A stretch of DNA of 64,000 nucleotides from Arthrobotrys musiformis (Eukaryota > Ascomycota > Orbiliomycetes > Orbiliales > Orbiliaceae). Position 1 is the first letter of the stretch; each line of letters opens with the position of its first letter. The position numbers and the translations under genes were made by a program. The stretch lies in assembly GCA_036971715.1 (NCBI GenBank), contig JAVHJL010000006.1:62001-126000 (forward strand), written 5' to 3'. Below the pieces are notes generated by a model. It did no database searches. It was not told the DNA's origin and saw only the letters and a list, made by a program, of their open reading frames with translations. Positions 35,701-47,853 of the stretch are shown in pieces.

Positions 35701-37884
35701 TTTGTGTCTTCGTTGGCGGTGCCGAAGTCAATCAGCACCTCAGCACGGATGTGTGCTGCTAAAACCTCACCTACTTTAGGCGGGGCCTCCTCCAGTATCC
35801 TACATATTGTCAGCCCTTTGATCAATATCATTTAGCGCATCGAGGGGGCGGCTTACGCGACACGATTGATTTGCGCTGCCATTTTAGAGTTCCCGGGAAA
35901 GACTACAGCGCCAGCCCGGACCATAGGCTTCAGCCTTCGTAGGCTATCCTGTATATCCCGGTGAATCCCAAAGAATGATTCGGATTTATGCAAGAAAAAC
36001 GCACGCCAAAGAAAATCCGTGATCGAAAGATACTGTATGTTTAGCTTTGGCACCGGAACCGGACTTTCCCAAGCATGGTTCTCAGAATGGAAAAGGGAGC
36101 TTGTCAAAGTTTCCTAACGGCCCAAAAAAAGGATGTATTTAGCCAGCTGCGCAGAGAAAGCCCCCCCACTAGGGGGTAGGTATAAGAATTCGGTACCTCT
36201 GTTGGTAGGAGACTTGAATTCCGAACTATATCAACTGGGCTTTCCCGTTTGGCAAATGTTTCCACGATAACGCAAAGCATAAACCGCCGATCAATACGGC
36301 AAGGAACTTCTTCCGGGTAGTTCCTACGGAAAAGTAATCGCTCGTAGATCTCGCTGAGCTCACGGTCATCTAATGTTGAGATTTGAAGACCAAGGTCGTC
36401 TTTTTGCCCAATGGAGGCATAGTTAGCCAATCCTAAAACTGTCAGTTTTCCTTTAGAAACTTGAAGGGCCGTGTTTTGGAGCCTAGTTATGTTGCGCCTG
36501 TATTTCGATTCAGCTGGCGGCGTGCTTCTTCCTTGATCACTTTTTGGACCGTCTTCGTGGTAATAAAAGTGTTCTAGCAAAGTGACCAAATCACGAAAAA
36601 GCTGACTCTCTTGGAGCCCATAGAACGGCGACAGCCGAATGCAGGTAACAACTTGGAGATCCTCAAGCAGCCCAAGGACATATCTACGGGTAGGTAGCTG
36701 TGATAACAGATCCGTAAGGAACTCAACCATCCGTTCCGCAAACAATCTAACTTCTAATCACCAATTAGTTTCTGCGAGTAGAGGCAGCTCGTTCATTTGC
36801 TCATCCCTTCCTTCCTTCCTTGCTTCCTTATTATACTGGATTGGATTAGATCATACCATTCATCTTGTTTCTATCCCCATCAACGTATATGGTATGTATC
36901 AGTTGGAGGATAAATGAGTGAAGCCAAGACCTTTCAAAAGAAAGCCGGGCCTTTGATCTTTGGTCTGTTAATGCAAGTCTCTTTTTTTCTGACGCCCTCC
37001 AGGCTTTTTTGAATTGTGTATTTTCAGATAGCCTCCTATCCCGCGCGTCTTCTGAGTGAAGGTTTTGCCAAATACCAATGGAGACAAGAGGCGCACATTC
37101 CTTCCTCACCAAAACATTGTCCAACGACTGAAACGCGGATATTATAAAGCATAGTATATGCGTTCGTGGGACTAATAGTGATGATGCAGAGAGCGACATG
37201 ATCAGGACCCGGCGGAAGAGGGATGCAAACGAGGCTGGGTTTGTTTCGAAGATCCCTATATGGCAATATTGATATTAGTTACGGCTTCCTGTTTCTATAA
37301 ATCTGAACCTCGGCTCACCCCATAGCGGCATGTTTCCCCTCCTTTTTGCGACCGCCATCATAACCAGGGATATAACCAGTTCATCGGTAGAGTCTTCGTT
37401 GTAGTTCGGCCATAGATATCTGAAGGAAACAGAAGATGGACCTCGTTTTATGTTAAAAGTCGGATCCAATATTGGGGAGTTATCCTCCAAAAGAAAACCT
37501 AAAGGATTTGCAGGAGGGCAGGCGATTGGGAGCGGTAGGTTTGTATGGAGTATGAATTGGCTTCCAAAGTGCTACCCGCTCCGGAATCCAGAAGAACTGT
37601 TCATCGTTCAGGATGGATGGCATGCCCTATGATAGGAGGGGTTCTTCGACGCACCGTTCCATATATTGAAGATTCTCCAGAAGTAAGAGGTCCCGCTGCG
37701 GGAACCCTTCCTGTTCCAAAGCAGAGTAGATTTCCTTCACAACATTCGAAGAAAACCGAACCTGCGCATCAGGCTTTAGCCAGTGTGTACCTGCGGCAAC
37801 AGCGTAAAAACTTCCGCCGTGAAGTTCGGAGAACGTTGGCTGGCTGTCCTCTGTCGTAGAGAGATCCGGCGCTTGCGGTGCCAT
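32722..37884 (-). CDS. AQR: Intron-binding spliceosomal RNA helicase Aquarius (AQR/Cwf11)
   Basis: SF1-type helicase of the intron-binding complex; sits upstream of the branch site in the activated spliceosome. Thirteen exons (complement): 37884-37655, 37419-37319, 37255-36857, 36753-36197, 36113-35857, 35799-35466, 35413-35339, 35247-34821, 34731-34436, 34373-34181, 34128-33902, 33848-33176, 33116-32722; 1387 residues, phase-perfect. N-terminal ARM-like part (RDLLLLENLQYMER then YLWPNYNEDSTDE), PKLNIQYLSITDFLWRAFFL, Walker A VGPPGTGKTDVAIQ (about 810-822), IAMTSTYAAMK, motif II MEEAAQISE (about 1047-1055), CGDHLQNSPVIQ, DKQGRARPS, LSRARLGLYILGR, C-terminal YVFEMTEAKL. The start MAPQAPDLSTTED matches related proteins; the frame stays open 50 codons upstream to 38034. 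Intron 1 is long (235 nt). Confidence 0.95.
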
Positions 37885-38175
37885 AGCTGTAGTCAGGCTT
37901 CCTTGCGAGATGAGCTTTATCCAAGGGTATTCGTAGGTAGAGTGATGGTTGTCAAGGTTGTCGTCAAAAGGTTGTGCGTGGTCAAGTTTGTAATATCTTT
38001 CTTCCACAAGCGACGCGTTCTTCGTAGTCGCCAATTGCTAGCGAACCGCTCTTCACCCCAGCTTAGGCCGACACAATCTCAAATCGCAATACCCTCATCT
38101 ACTTAAGTAATCACCACCTCGTACACCACCACCAAAACCATCCCGAAACAGATCACGGACCGGCAAACTCGAGCC
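37885..38175. promoter_or_regulatory. Shared upstream region of divergent AQR and THOC1 genes
   Basis: 291 nt between two start codons pointing away from each other; both products act on nascent mRNA. CACCACC-rich sequence precedes THOC1. Core elements cannot be assigned by eye. Confidence 0.5.
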
Positions 38176-40336
38176 ATGATACAACAGGTAGCCCCCGCTA
38201 TCTCGAGGCTAAAGGAGAGCCTGAAGGCCACACTCGCCGACTTCAGATCCCTCTCAACCTCGTCCGACGTGCCATCGTTCCCAACCACAATTGACCGTGA
38301 CAAATATTTCGATACATTCAAAACCTCCACCGAAACAAATGACACAAAATCATGCCTCGAATGTGCATCGCGTGAGCTGCTCTACGATATTGTGGTTGGT
38401 TCACCTCTTGATAGACGGCCTGAGTTATCAACGCTGCTAACCGTAGTCAATAGACGGACTTCGATTTGGAGTCCTCATTGGAGCCCTTCAGAACATTATA
38501 CCAATTCTTCGACTTAATTCTCATTCTTTCGGAGCTAGGTTCGCACATCGATTTTGCATATGCCCGGCCAAACCTCGCTCATAGACTCTAACCTTCACCT
38601 GAAGAAATCAGTGATCCTCAACTGCCATTTGCCTTAATTGAGGAAACACTAGATACACAACCGATAGACAACTGCAAGCGAATCTTCTCATATTTAGAGG
38701 CTCGTATTGAACGCTTAACTGTGGTATGCCCGCCCCATGCTTCCCTCACAGCTTGTCTCAAGCCCTAAGCTTTCAGTGAACCCTCTAATCTTCATTGGTG
38801 ACCAGGGCGTGGATGGAACAAAAGGAAAAGGGATTATCCTACTAAGGCTGTGCAACGAGCTACTTCGTCGGCTGTCCAAGTCAGAAGATACAGTATTCTG
38901 TGGACGAATTTTCGTATTCTTGACGAAGAGCTTCCCACTTTCCGAGCGCTCTGGTGTCAATCTTAGAGGGGAATTCCATGTGGAAAACAAAACCACATTC
39001 GACGAACGATGGTGTCAACTCGCCGAGAATCAGCCGGACCGCATGTCGCCCATGATAGGGGAAAATGATCCCTCAGAAGCAGCTCTGGCTGCTGATGCAT
39101 GTAATAGACTGTACACCGTTCTATGGTCCACTCAACATGAATTTGCTGAACCAGTTCGGCTTTTTCAAAAACCAGTTCTCGATAATTTCAAAGAATCCTT
39201 AGATACCGTTATCAAGGCATTCAGATCCTCCATCGACGAGCACGGACACAACGCCCCCCCAGTGACATCAGATTCTAGACGTGGTCTCAAGCGTAAGTGG
39301 GACGGGGAAATGAAGCATGATGAGCTAGATAGCTATAACCCAAAATACTTAACAAGCCGAGAGCTATTCGATCTTGAAGTATGTCAGCCCACAGCTTCTC
39401 GAGAAGACAGACTCTTGCTAATAGCGCAACATTAGGTCCGCGACCTGGTGTTTCGGAGACACATCCTAGTTCAGTTTCTCATTGTGATTGAGTTTCTCTT
39501 GAGTTTATCGCCCAAATACAAGAAATATCTTGAAGCAGAGGCAAAGAACCGGTCTGTTCAATTTGCTTACACTTTATCCGAGGACGATGTAAGTATTGCT
39601 ATTATTTTCGCCCCATATCTCCGTCTACTAACCTTGCCATTATCTCCAAGGACAGATGGGCCGAAACCGCAAAGAAGGACGTTGTCAACGCTCTCAACTA
39701 CAAATCTGGGATGGATGGGTTGTTATTTTCTCGTACCGTTGACTCCGTTCTAACGCGGGAAAAAAATTGGGTTAAATGGAAAGCCGAGAATTGTGTCTCC
39801 TTTGAAATGGATCCTGCGTCAACCGAGCACGTAGCCGTATCTAAGTTGGCCGGGCGAGAAGCAACCACATTGATCAATAACCTAGGGAAAGTCGTTGGTG
39901 CCCCAGCATTGACGAGGGTCTGGTTCGACGATTCACTTGATGTTACAGCCATCCGCTCGAACACAGAAAAGTACGAACCCCCTCTGCCAGATTCCAAGAA
40001 CGTTACTTACGATATCCCAGCTCTAGAATCAACCTCCCAACTTATCGGTCTTATAACAAACCCATCGAAGGATATCATCTCGACAAGGACTTCGCATTTA
40101 CAGAGCAAGAGAAAGAAGATATAGACGAGTCAATATCTAACGTTACATGGAGATCCTTAAGAATCGCCTCGCGGGATCGGTTCCAGCTATTCAAAAACTT
40201 AGATGACGACTTATCTGTTAAATCTCTCATAGCGATTGAGGACGGGATCGCTCCAGCAGGCAAAGAAACAGAAAAGGATGGCAAAAAAGACACCCAAACT
40301 AACACGGAGCCCGATGGTGTGAAGCCCATGCAGTAA
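38176..40336 (+). CDS. THOC1: THO complex subunit 1 (THOC1/Hpr1-type)
   Basis: Subunit of THO, which couples transcription elongation to mRNP packaging and export in the nucleus and limits R-loops. Exons 38176-38394, 38454-38538, 38605-38723, 38806-39378, 39436-39588, 39651-39970, 40027-40336 give 592 residues. Hallmark blocks: LEPFRTLYQFFDLILILSEL, PFALIEETLDTQPIDNCKRI, LLRLCNELLRRLSKSEDTVF, CGRIFVFLTKSFPLSERSGV, NLRGEFHVEN, RRHILVQFLIVIEFLLSL, SISNVTWRSLRIASRDRFQL. The first donor (GTTGGT at 38395, alternative GTGGTT three bases earlier) is weak. The last intron (39971-40026) was chosen because it joins TEK to INLPTYRSYNKPIEGYHLDK and removes an early stop in the read-through frame. Confidence 0.92.
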
Positions 40337-40833
40337 CTGAATTTTTAGCTCTACGATCTTCCTTAATATATACCCTACCAGTCCTCTTCTTTTCATTCTT
40401 TAGCGAGGGAGCCCTAAGAATCTAGGTCAACGTGTCTTGGTTATACCCACCATAGTAGTCAAGAAATTTTAAGGAAGCACAAATATGAGCTTATATAAGA
40501 TTGGAACCACATCACCTACTAGTCCCTTTAATATAATAACCCCATAAACAGTTTAACTTGCCACAGCAGGGATCCGCTCACAGACCTACACACTGATAGC
40601 CATGCAAAATGTATGGGTGGTACGCATCCCTATGTGGAGTCTTGATGCCGGACAATTTAGGAGGATTAATAGACAGTCATGGTGGAAGTTTGTAATTGCA
40701 TAACAAGCAAACATCGATGAAAAGGCTCTGTCAAAATCAAAATGGGCCCATTGCCAATTCCTAGGGTTTCAGATGAAATCCCATTCCGCTAACAGAACAC
40801 CCACAAAAATTTGGCGTGCGATATTATTTTTGC

Positions 40834-41533
40834 CTAATTTCGGAGTGCCCTTAAACGCTCCCCCAGCCCTTCTTCCTCTACCTCTGTAGGTTGCTGGATG
40901 CCCTTGGCAGGTGTGGCTGCATTAAGTTCTTGATCTAGCTCGACTCCAACCTTATCCGCCACCTTTCCCAGCAACCTGTCAACATCTTCCTGGGGTGTAT
41001 TTATGGCATTGGCTGATGTGGTGGCATTTTCGTAATAACTTGTTGCCACGTCTAAGTCCTCGAACTGAGATTCAAACTTGTCCATTACCATTGAGATCTA
41101 AAACCAGCCGTTAGCAGCAACAGAGCTCGAAGGGCCTATGGATAGATACCTTTTCGAGGTTCATGGATTTCATGGCGCTGTCCATCCCCTTCACAACATT
41201 TGCCATACTATTCGAAACTTGTCTCATCGTCACGGCTGTCTGAACTCGGCTTGCCACGCCATCGATCCGACTCGCGAGTCTCAGAAGGTTGAGGTGCTCG
41301 TTCTGCTTTCGAATGACGTTCTGAGCGTACACTTTTGCGATATCCTGGTTCCCTTGCTTCATGGCCTTTTCAAGTTTTGCTTGATCCTTCGCAGCTTCTT
41401 GTTTCGCCTTTGCCGCCTGGCGGGTAAGCTGCTTTTCCGTGAACTACAGAGTGCAACATTAGCGAGCTGAGTAACGAGTGTGAGACGTACGATTCACCTT
41501 CAGGTTGAATAGGGCTTTCTCCAAGCCAGACAT
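40834..41533 (-). CDS. DID2: ESCRT-III-associated protein Did2/Vps46 (CHMP1)
   Basis: Small helical ESCRT-III protein that recruits and tunes Vps4 during multivesicular-body sorting. Exons (complement) 41533-41498, 41443-41150, 41097-40834; 197 residues, close to the usual length. MSGLEKALFNLK start, FTEKQLTRQAAKAKQE, NEHLNLLRLASRIDGVASRV, QTAVTMRQVSNSMANVVKGM, MDKFESQFEDLDV, and the C-terminal MIT-interacting motif GLGERLRALRN needed for Vps4 binding. Both introns are short (54 and 52 nt) with GCTAAT/GCTAAC branch sites. Tail-to-tail with THOC1, 497 nt apart. Confidence 0.96.
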
Positions 41534-42706
41534 TTCGTATTGTGCTCTCCGGCAGCTCCAACCCTCGGGGGCCAGCGACAGAAACCGAAACGATTTTGAG
41601 ACGATGTCGCGATGTGGGTCCAGGTATGATATCTGACCCTATAGTATAGCCGTTCGAGGATAAGCCGGGAGAGATGCGGACGTTCTAAGAGTTGATCTAG
41701 AGCGAAGGGTCAAAGGGAATATTAGGATGTTCCTATACAGCCCAAATATTTTAATGCGACCGTTCCTAAATAGTAATGCGAGTTAAAAGCGGTTTTGTAT
41801 TTCAATAGATCCTAGTGGCACTACTGAGGTCCGATGGGATGCCCTTTTGACCAGTGCGTTTTGGAAGGTTGATGCGGCGGGCTTGGCAGTGTAACCACGC
41901 CCCGATCTAACCCTGACTTCGGCGAAACGATATCCAACAGAGACAACACGGTGGAAAGCAAAATTTTCAACAAACAAATACACAATAAAAAAATAAGTAA
42001 AATCAGGCATATAGTTTTTTTGGTGAAGCTCTAGATCTATATACACGCAGAGCGGATTCTCAAAACCCAAGATCGCCTCTTAAAATAGAACTGCAGTTTA
42101 AACTCCGTTCAACATCAACTCAGAAGATCGAGAACAGGACCGGTATGAGGGAAACCTGGGGGGTCAAGAACAAAAGAGTAACCAGTACCAGTACTTACCG
42201 AACCGAAGCAAACGGCTATGCACGTGTGTAAGTTTTTTTATGTACAGTAGTAAATATCGAAACTTGGAAGGAATGAGGAAGAAAAGAAAAAAAAAAAAAG
42301 AAGCAACCGGTTAACCAGACAGTGGATGGAATCAAGGCCACAGCCTGAAACACGCGACATTGTACGACGGCTCTATTCGAGAGAATTGGACAAAGGAAAT
42401 ATTCCCAAGGAATATCGGGTAAGCTTCGCTAACTACGAAATTCCACAAACCAAGGCTTGGAAATACAACGACAAAACAAAATCGCATCAAGCAGGGTATA
42501 AGACATAATACATCAAGACAACTTCGCGCGGATTGTGAAAGTTCGTGGCAAAGAAAACTCGTCAGCAATAGCAACAAGATATTCCCAGATATCACGTTCT
42601 ATTCTGTGGTACAAATTCACAACCAAAATATTCCTCCTCCAAGAGAAACCCTCGTTTGGTTTGAAAATTGTGTATGAAGTAACAAGAAAGATTAAAAAGT
42701 GGATAT
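41534..42706. other. Intergenic region between DID2 and the homeobox gene
   Basis: About 1.17 kb upstream of DID2 and downstream of the homeobox gene (both minus strand). An open frame at 42326-42508 and others are short and without recognisable protein. A short A-rich stretch lies at 42277-42300. Confidence 0.55.
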
Positions 42707-44390
42707 TCATGATACCGTAGTTGTTGGGGCATGTACTAGGTCAGGCGGATGCGAGCATGACCTTCTTGACCTGTGGCCGTACCAGCGACCAAACGATGTC
42801 GCCTTCAAACTGGGTGATTTGGGACTCAAAAACGTATCATTAGGCGAGTAAGACGGGTTGGAGGTAGCTGACGTTAGATAGGATGTGCTAAAGGTTGTGG
42901 CCTCTGGCGGGGCGCTTAGTTGTTGCGGTAGATTTATCATTTCTGGTGATGCTTGAAGCGCTTGTTCGGAAAATGAAGACGTCCCCGCTGTATGCGGGGT
43001 CATTGGCATTTGATACTTATAAGGGATGAGATTTAGAGGGGGGCTGAAATCTGGCTTGTGGGGAGATGGGTAGGGCTGTGAGGTCGAAGCTACATCATTA
43101 TCAGTTCGGACGCGTCTTTAGGAAGGAGGCAAAGGAAGGCAGAGGGCATAGCATTAGCTTACCTGAGGCGGTCGTGATGTAAGAAGCCTGCCCGACTTGG
43201 CTGTTTGACGGATTCCGCGGAAACCCATCAGTTTGACCTTGTAAGAAGAACCCCTTCGACTCATGAGTAAACCCTTCCGAGTTCAATGCCGGGGGGGAAT
43301 ATGATTGTGATGGGCCGTCCGACAGATTAGCTATATCTGAAAAGGTTCGTGGGACACTTCCTTGCTGGGAAATCTGTTGATGTTGGGCCCTGAACCCTTC
43401 GCGGCTTGGGGGGGATGAAAATGGGTTCCCTCGAGTCTGTTTTGGCCCAATTGGAGTCGACAGAAATGGAAACGATGACCTCTCGCCACCGACGGCGGAA
43501 ATCGGAGATGGAAGGCCGACCATCGGGCGAGGTGAACTAAACGGAAGAGAGGCATACGCGGAATTATGAGGTGCACTCCCCGCAACATCTGGAGCTACAT
43601 GTCTCTGAACCGCTTGGTATCCAACGGGTTTAATGTCCGATGGTGAAGATTGAGTTTCGGTGAACTTGGAAGACCCGTAAGAGTGCAAGGTTTGAAGAAG
43701 TGGGAACTCGTCTGGCAAAGCGCGAGAGCGCATCATTCGATCCCTGTCGTCGCTACTCATTCGTTTTAATTTGGCTCTCCTATTCTGAAACCATACTTGA
43801 ACTTGACGAGGGCTCAGTCCTGGTATTTCTCGTGATAACCTCTCCCTATGGGCAGCATCGGGATGGGCCTGCCTAGCGAATTCACTCATCAAATACCGTG
43901 TTTGGTTATGAGTAAGTCTAAATTTAGTTTTAAAATAACACAAGTTAGCTGATATTATACAGTACACAGATTTGGCAGTTATAGAACAGGCGATTAGGGA
44001 GGCATAAATACGGCCGCTAGCATCAAAGGGGCGGGGCAGGGAAGGGGAGATGGCGAGGGAGAACACATACCGAAATCTTTTCATTTTCCGCTTGTCTATC
44101 TTGCTAAGGTCCATTGGTGCGAGGTGGACCGACTCCCTAGGTGCGTCGAGGTTGATACTGCTCAAGTGGGCAGTATGATCCCCACGGCTAGCTGTCAATG
44201 GCTCCGATGCGATCCCTTCTGCGACTTGGTCAACCCCGTCCCCACGATCACTGAACGAGTTCAAGACCGGCGATCGCGAAAAGACATTACCACCAGCAAT
44301 CCTATCGGTGGCAACCCCAGGTCCAGGCTGCATTGTAGACTGGTCCCGCGATATAAACCTAGATTCGTATATTGCCCTTTCCATAGCCAT
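42707..44390 (-). CDS. Homeobox transcription factor (fungal RfeB-like)
   Basis: DNA-binding regulator; related fungal homeobox proteins act in development and conidiation. Exons (complement) 44390-44071, 43917-43163, 43089-42707; 485 residues. The homeodomain runs from about residue 101 (RKMKRFRLTHNQTRYLMSEF) to about 160, with recognition helix SPRQVQVWFQNRRAKLKR (W, F, N and R at the conserved helix-3 positions). A 153-nt intron cuts it in the N-terminal arm (CG|A, Arg-107). It is followed by MSSDDRDRMMRSRALPDEFP, a block I associate with A. fumigatus RfeB, then a long Ser/Pro-rich tail. The C-terminus (GHRSRRSCSHPPD) is basic. The long upstream noncoding region to 47.8 kb suggests complex control. 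The RfeB assignment is from memory. Confidence 0.88.
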
Positions 44391-47300
44391 AATGCCCAGT
44401 ACCGCAGTGTCGCAACCAAAGTACTGCCTGAGAATACAACAAACGATGGGGGATGGAAAGAGAGAGAGTGTGTGTGTGAGAAATAATGTGAGAGGGTGTG
44501 TATTTGTGCCTGTGTGCGAGAGAGGGGGGGGGGGACCGTTTGAGGGTTCCTGGTAGCTGACTTAAAATGGGGGGCTTTGAGTAATGACTACTGAAAAGGA
44601 CCAGCCAGGTGATAGTCAAGACACTTGATAGAGAAACTAGATAAAGGTGTAATTCCCCAGTGTGGTTTCGTCAACTAATCTTTCACAAAGGAAGAAGACT
44701 CGGAATAAGTATTTTATGCGCCCAGCTAAAAGAACGACCGTTGGCAGATAGCCAACTGAAGGGCGGCTTTGAATATTTGGTTAACCTAGGCGTTCAGTCC
44801 TTGGTTTTCAGAGATAGCATATTAGCACCGCATATATACTAGTCTTATATTACGGTCTCTTTTTTTCTTCTTATCCGAACGATGCCAGCAGCTGTAGGAT
44901 GGATCCACCTGTCGTCGTAATAGAATGAAAGTGGTGCTCGTTTCAACTGTTATTTTTCGTACCAAACTTCAAGTCTGGGTTGGGTCGAGTCCAGGTTGGG
45001 TTGACGAAAATACAAGGAAAGTAAGAGAAGGGAAGAGAAAGGGAATGAAAGTCGGGTGAATTTGGGTAGGGGCCCAGGCCGTGGAAATAGGTGTAAGTGT
45101 CGAGAAAATGAATATAGACGGGAGAAGAGGAAAATAATAATCTAGAGGCCAACTGGTGCTCGCACCAAAATGGGTTTGATGGAATAGAAAAGAGATACCA
45201 GCGAAGCCAGCTAGGTGGACAACGAAGATGAAGTATGTGAATTTCCGGAAAGGGAAGAAAAGACGCAGACACTTATATATCCATATGCCTATATGTCTGT
45301 ATATAGGATGGTTTTCTGTGCATGTGGGGGGTGTGGGTGTATGTAGGTATTTATGAATCTGTTGAAATCTGGAAATATAATCACGGGAAAAATAAAAAGT
45401 AAATTTAATTTAATTTTTATGGAGGGGAAGAGGGTGCGAGGGAAAGGAGAAAGAAGAGAAAATGAAAGGGGAAAAAAAAAAGAAAGAAAGAAAGGGTACC
45501 TCTTGACGGGTAGGAAGAAGAGGTAGGGGAGGTAGAGGGCAAAGATGGTGATGATGTGATTGTGGGTGGTGACGATGGTGGTGATGTGTGGTGAAGAAAG
45601 GAAGAGAGGGAAGGGAGAGGGAGAGGGAGAGGAAGGAAGAAAGATCGAACGATCGAACCAACGATCGAACAAAAGAAAGAGCGAACGGAAGAAAGAATGA
45701 AAGAAAGAATGAAAAGATGAACGAATGAATGAGTGAGTGAGTGAATGGGCGAGCGAGTGTGTGGGAAAAGAACAAGAAGAATAAGAATAGAATAAGAAGA
45801 AGAGGAAGAAGGATCAATGACCAAACCAGTGCCAAAGGAGTGAAGGAAACAGACAGACAGACAGACAGACGGACAGACGGACAAGACAGACGGACAAAGA
45901 ATTCGAAAGCAAAGCACAAGGAAGAAAAGAAACGGCCGGCCAGACCAGGCGGACAATCCTCGGAATTATATGAAGGTTGACGTGAAAATTCAGGACGGGC
46001 AGGGTCCAGGATCCGTCGTCTCAGTGGGCATTATCCAACACACAGAGTGCCGGAGCCCTGATTTTCTCTTGCTTGCTTGCTTGTTGCAATTGCTCATGCT
46101 CTTGAATTCAGTGCAATCCTGTCCTCCTTCTTCCTCGGCCTTGTCCTTCGATCCGTCGGTTTTTAATTTGAACATGGTATATTTTAATCTGAGCGCTGCT
46201 TTTTGATTCGACGGGGCGCCTGGGGAGTGGTGTAGCAGGAAGCACTGCTGCAGCTAGTGTCGGGAAGCAAAGAAAAATGTGAATCGTATCTCAAACCTTG
46301 CACTGACAATACCGCTTCCGTCCACGTATCAGAGCCGACAGCCTGTGCACTTGCTTACCTTTTTCTTCCCTACTTCCCTAGGGCCCTAAGAACCTCTGTA
46401 CATATGCTTGTGTACATGTACAAACATGCGTACCTGGCATAGGTAGGTATGTATGTATGTATGCCGACATGTATGCGTCTACTACGTACCTAGTGTACTT
46501 AGGCGAAGACATGTATGTCCGTATATATATACATAAGTACCTACCTACATAAATACATACCTCTGCTTCTGTACATGTGCATATATATCGTATATCAATA
46601 TTGATCAACAAAGCAAAAGTACCTTGGCAGCTTGCAACTTATATAACAACCTTGTGCGTTTTTGGAGTCGCTTGTCAAGTATATGTATGCACGCAAGTAC
46701 GTCCGATACCTATCACTTCTTAAGAACTTACTGCCATTGTGGAGCTTCAGGCAGAATTTGATAAAAGAATATTGCAGTTTGCACCTTGTCGACGCACTCT
46801 ACCGGTATACCATGCACATCCAAAGGGATGGACAGTAGAGTACGCAATAATTCTACTATGTAAAGTATCAGGTTGCGCCCTGTCGAGGAAACCTCCCTTG
46901 TTTACCCGCTGGGTGCGGATTGGATGGACAAGCACCCGTGCCATAGTTGTGTTTTGAGTCCCATATTCGCCAGGGGTGTGGCGTTTGAGGTTGTGCTCGA
47001 GGGGTCCGTCCGCCACCTCACAAAGGCGGACAGGAAAAGCGCATGCAAATCTTCCCACCCGTGCCGACGAGGTATATCCGCTAGCCTCGAGCCCCATCTT
47101 TACGTACTCCAGTATATACATATATACCTAAGGAGTGCATGTTAATCATCGGGAAACTTCGTACTCACAGCAGTGTCTTGATGCTATAACCGACTCGGAT
47201 TATATTGTACGTAGCTTAATCCTGTTTATAACATCGCGGGGTCGCATCAACGAACGAAAAAGGAGGCGGGGTCAGCATCTGCTGAACATGTAGTAAGTGC

Positions 47301-47853
47301 TTCGGGCCGGACGCCGTGCTACCCCCTTCCACAGGAGGTGCCCCAGTGCGGTCCTTGCAGGGATTCCATGAGATTGCGAGGAGGATGACAACGGTTGGGC
47401 TCCTAGCAGCAGCCAGGCAGCAAACGTTGGAGTTTGGGGAGGTTTCCAGAACGTGTTTCACGTCTTGGCACGTCTTGGCAACAGTTGTTCGCGAACGACA
47501 CCAAAACACTCTGACACGCGCTGGGAACCCATCCATATAAAAAAAAAAAAAAACCTACAGCTTGACCTGGCTTAGGTAAGTAGCACACCCGCATACCTAA
47601 TCCCACGACCACTTCAGATCTCGAGATCTCGGCTCAACAAGGAAATTTAAACCTGTTTGATATTGATCGATTCATGCTTCAGCGAACCGATAACGGCGAA
47701 CCCGCCTAAAAATTAACAGGTACCTAATTGATCTACCTCATCCTTGCTTACTTCCGAAAGCATATGCCTATAATTTTTCTCGTCTTTAACTAAGCTAGGT
47801 ACTAGCTACGAACATACGCATACACCGAGAGCTTGAGAGCCGCAACAGCAAAG
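44391..47853. other. 3.5-kb noncoding region upstream of homeobox gene and of the small unknown gene
   Basis: Divergent upstream space with no supportable coding exon. From about 44990 to 45970 the plus strand is nearly all purine in long stretches (GA-rich), i.e. pyrimidine-rich as read for the minus-strand homeobox gene. A TATGTATG/TACCTACC-type repeat and AGGTAC palindromes occur at 46435-46565, a poly(A) run at about 47539-47554, and AGGTAC palindromes again around 47570-47810. Short ATG frames here lack support. Confidence 0.55.
45410..45970. repeat. Polypurine (GA-rich) low-complexity tract with (ACAG)n at its end
   Basis: Long runs of GAAA, GGGA, GAAC and GAAT repeats on the plus strand, including (AAAG)n at 45478-45494, (GATCGAAC)-type units at 45643-45670, (AATGAGTG)-type at 45724-45745, and about 12 copies of ACAG/ACGG at 45848-45900. 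It gives spurious long Phe/Leu/Ser-rich frames on the minus strand. Confidence 0.9.

Noticed and set aside
37885..38034. In-frame 50-codon upstream extension of AQR
   Set aside because: The downstream ATG (MAPQAPDLSTTED) matches the start I recall in related proteins, and the extension runs into the short shared promoter.
45289..45956. Long Phe/Leu/Ser/Pro-rich minus-strand frames
   Set aside because: Translation of the polypyrimidine strand; two frames are open in parallel and composition is non-protein-like.
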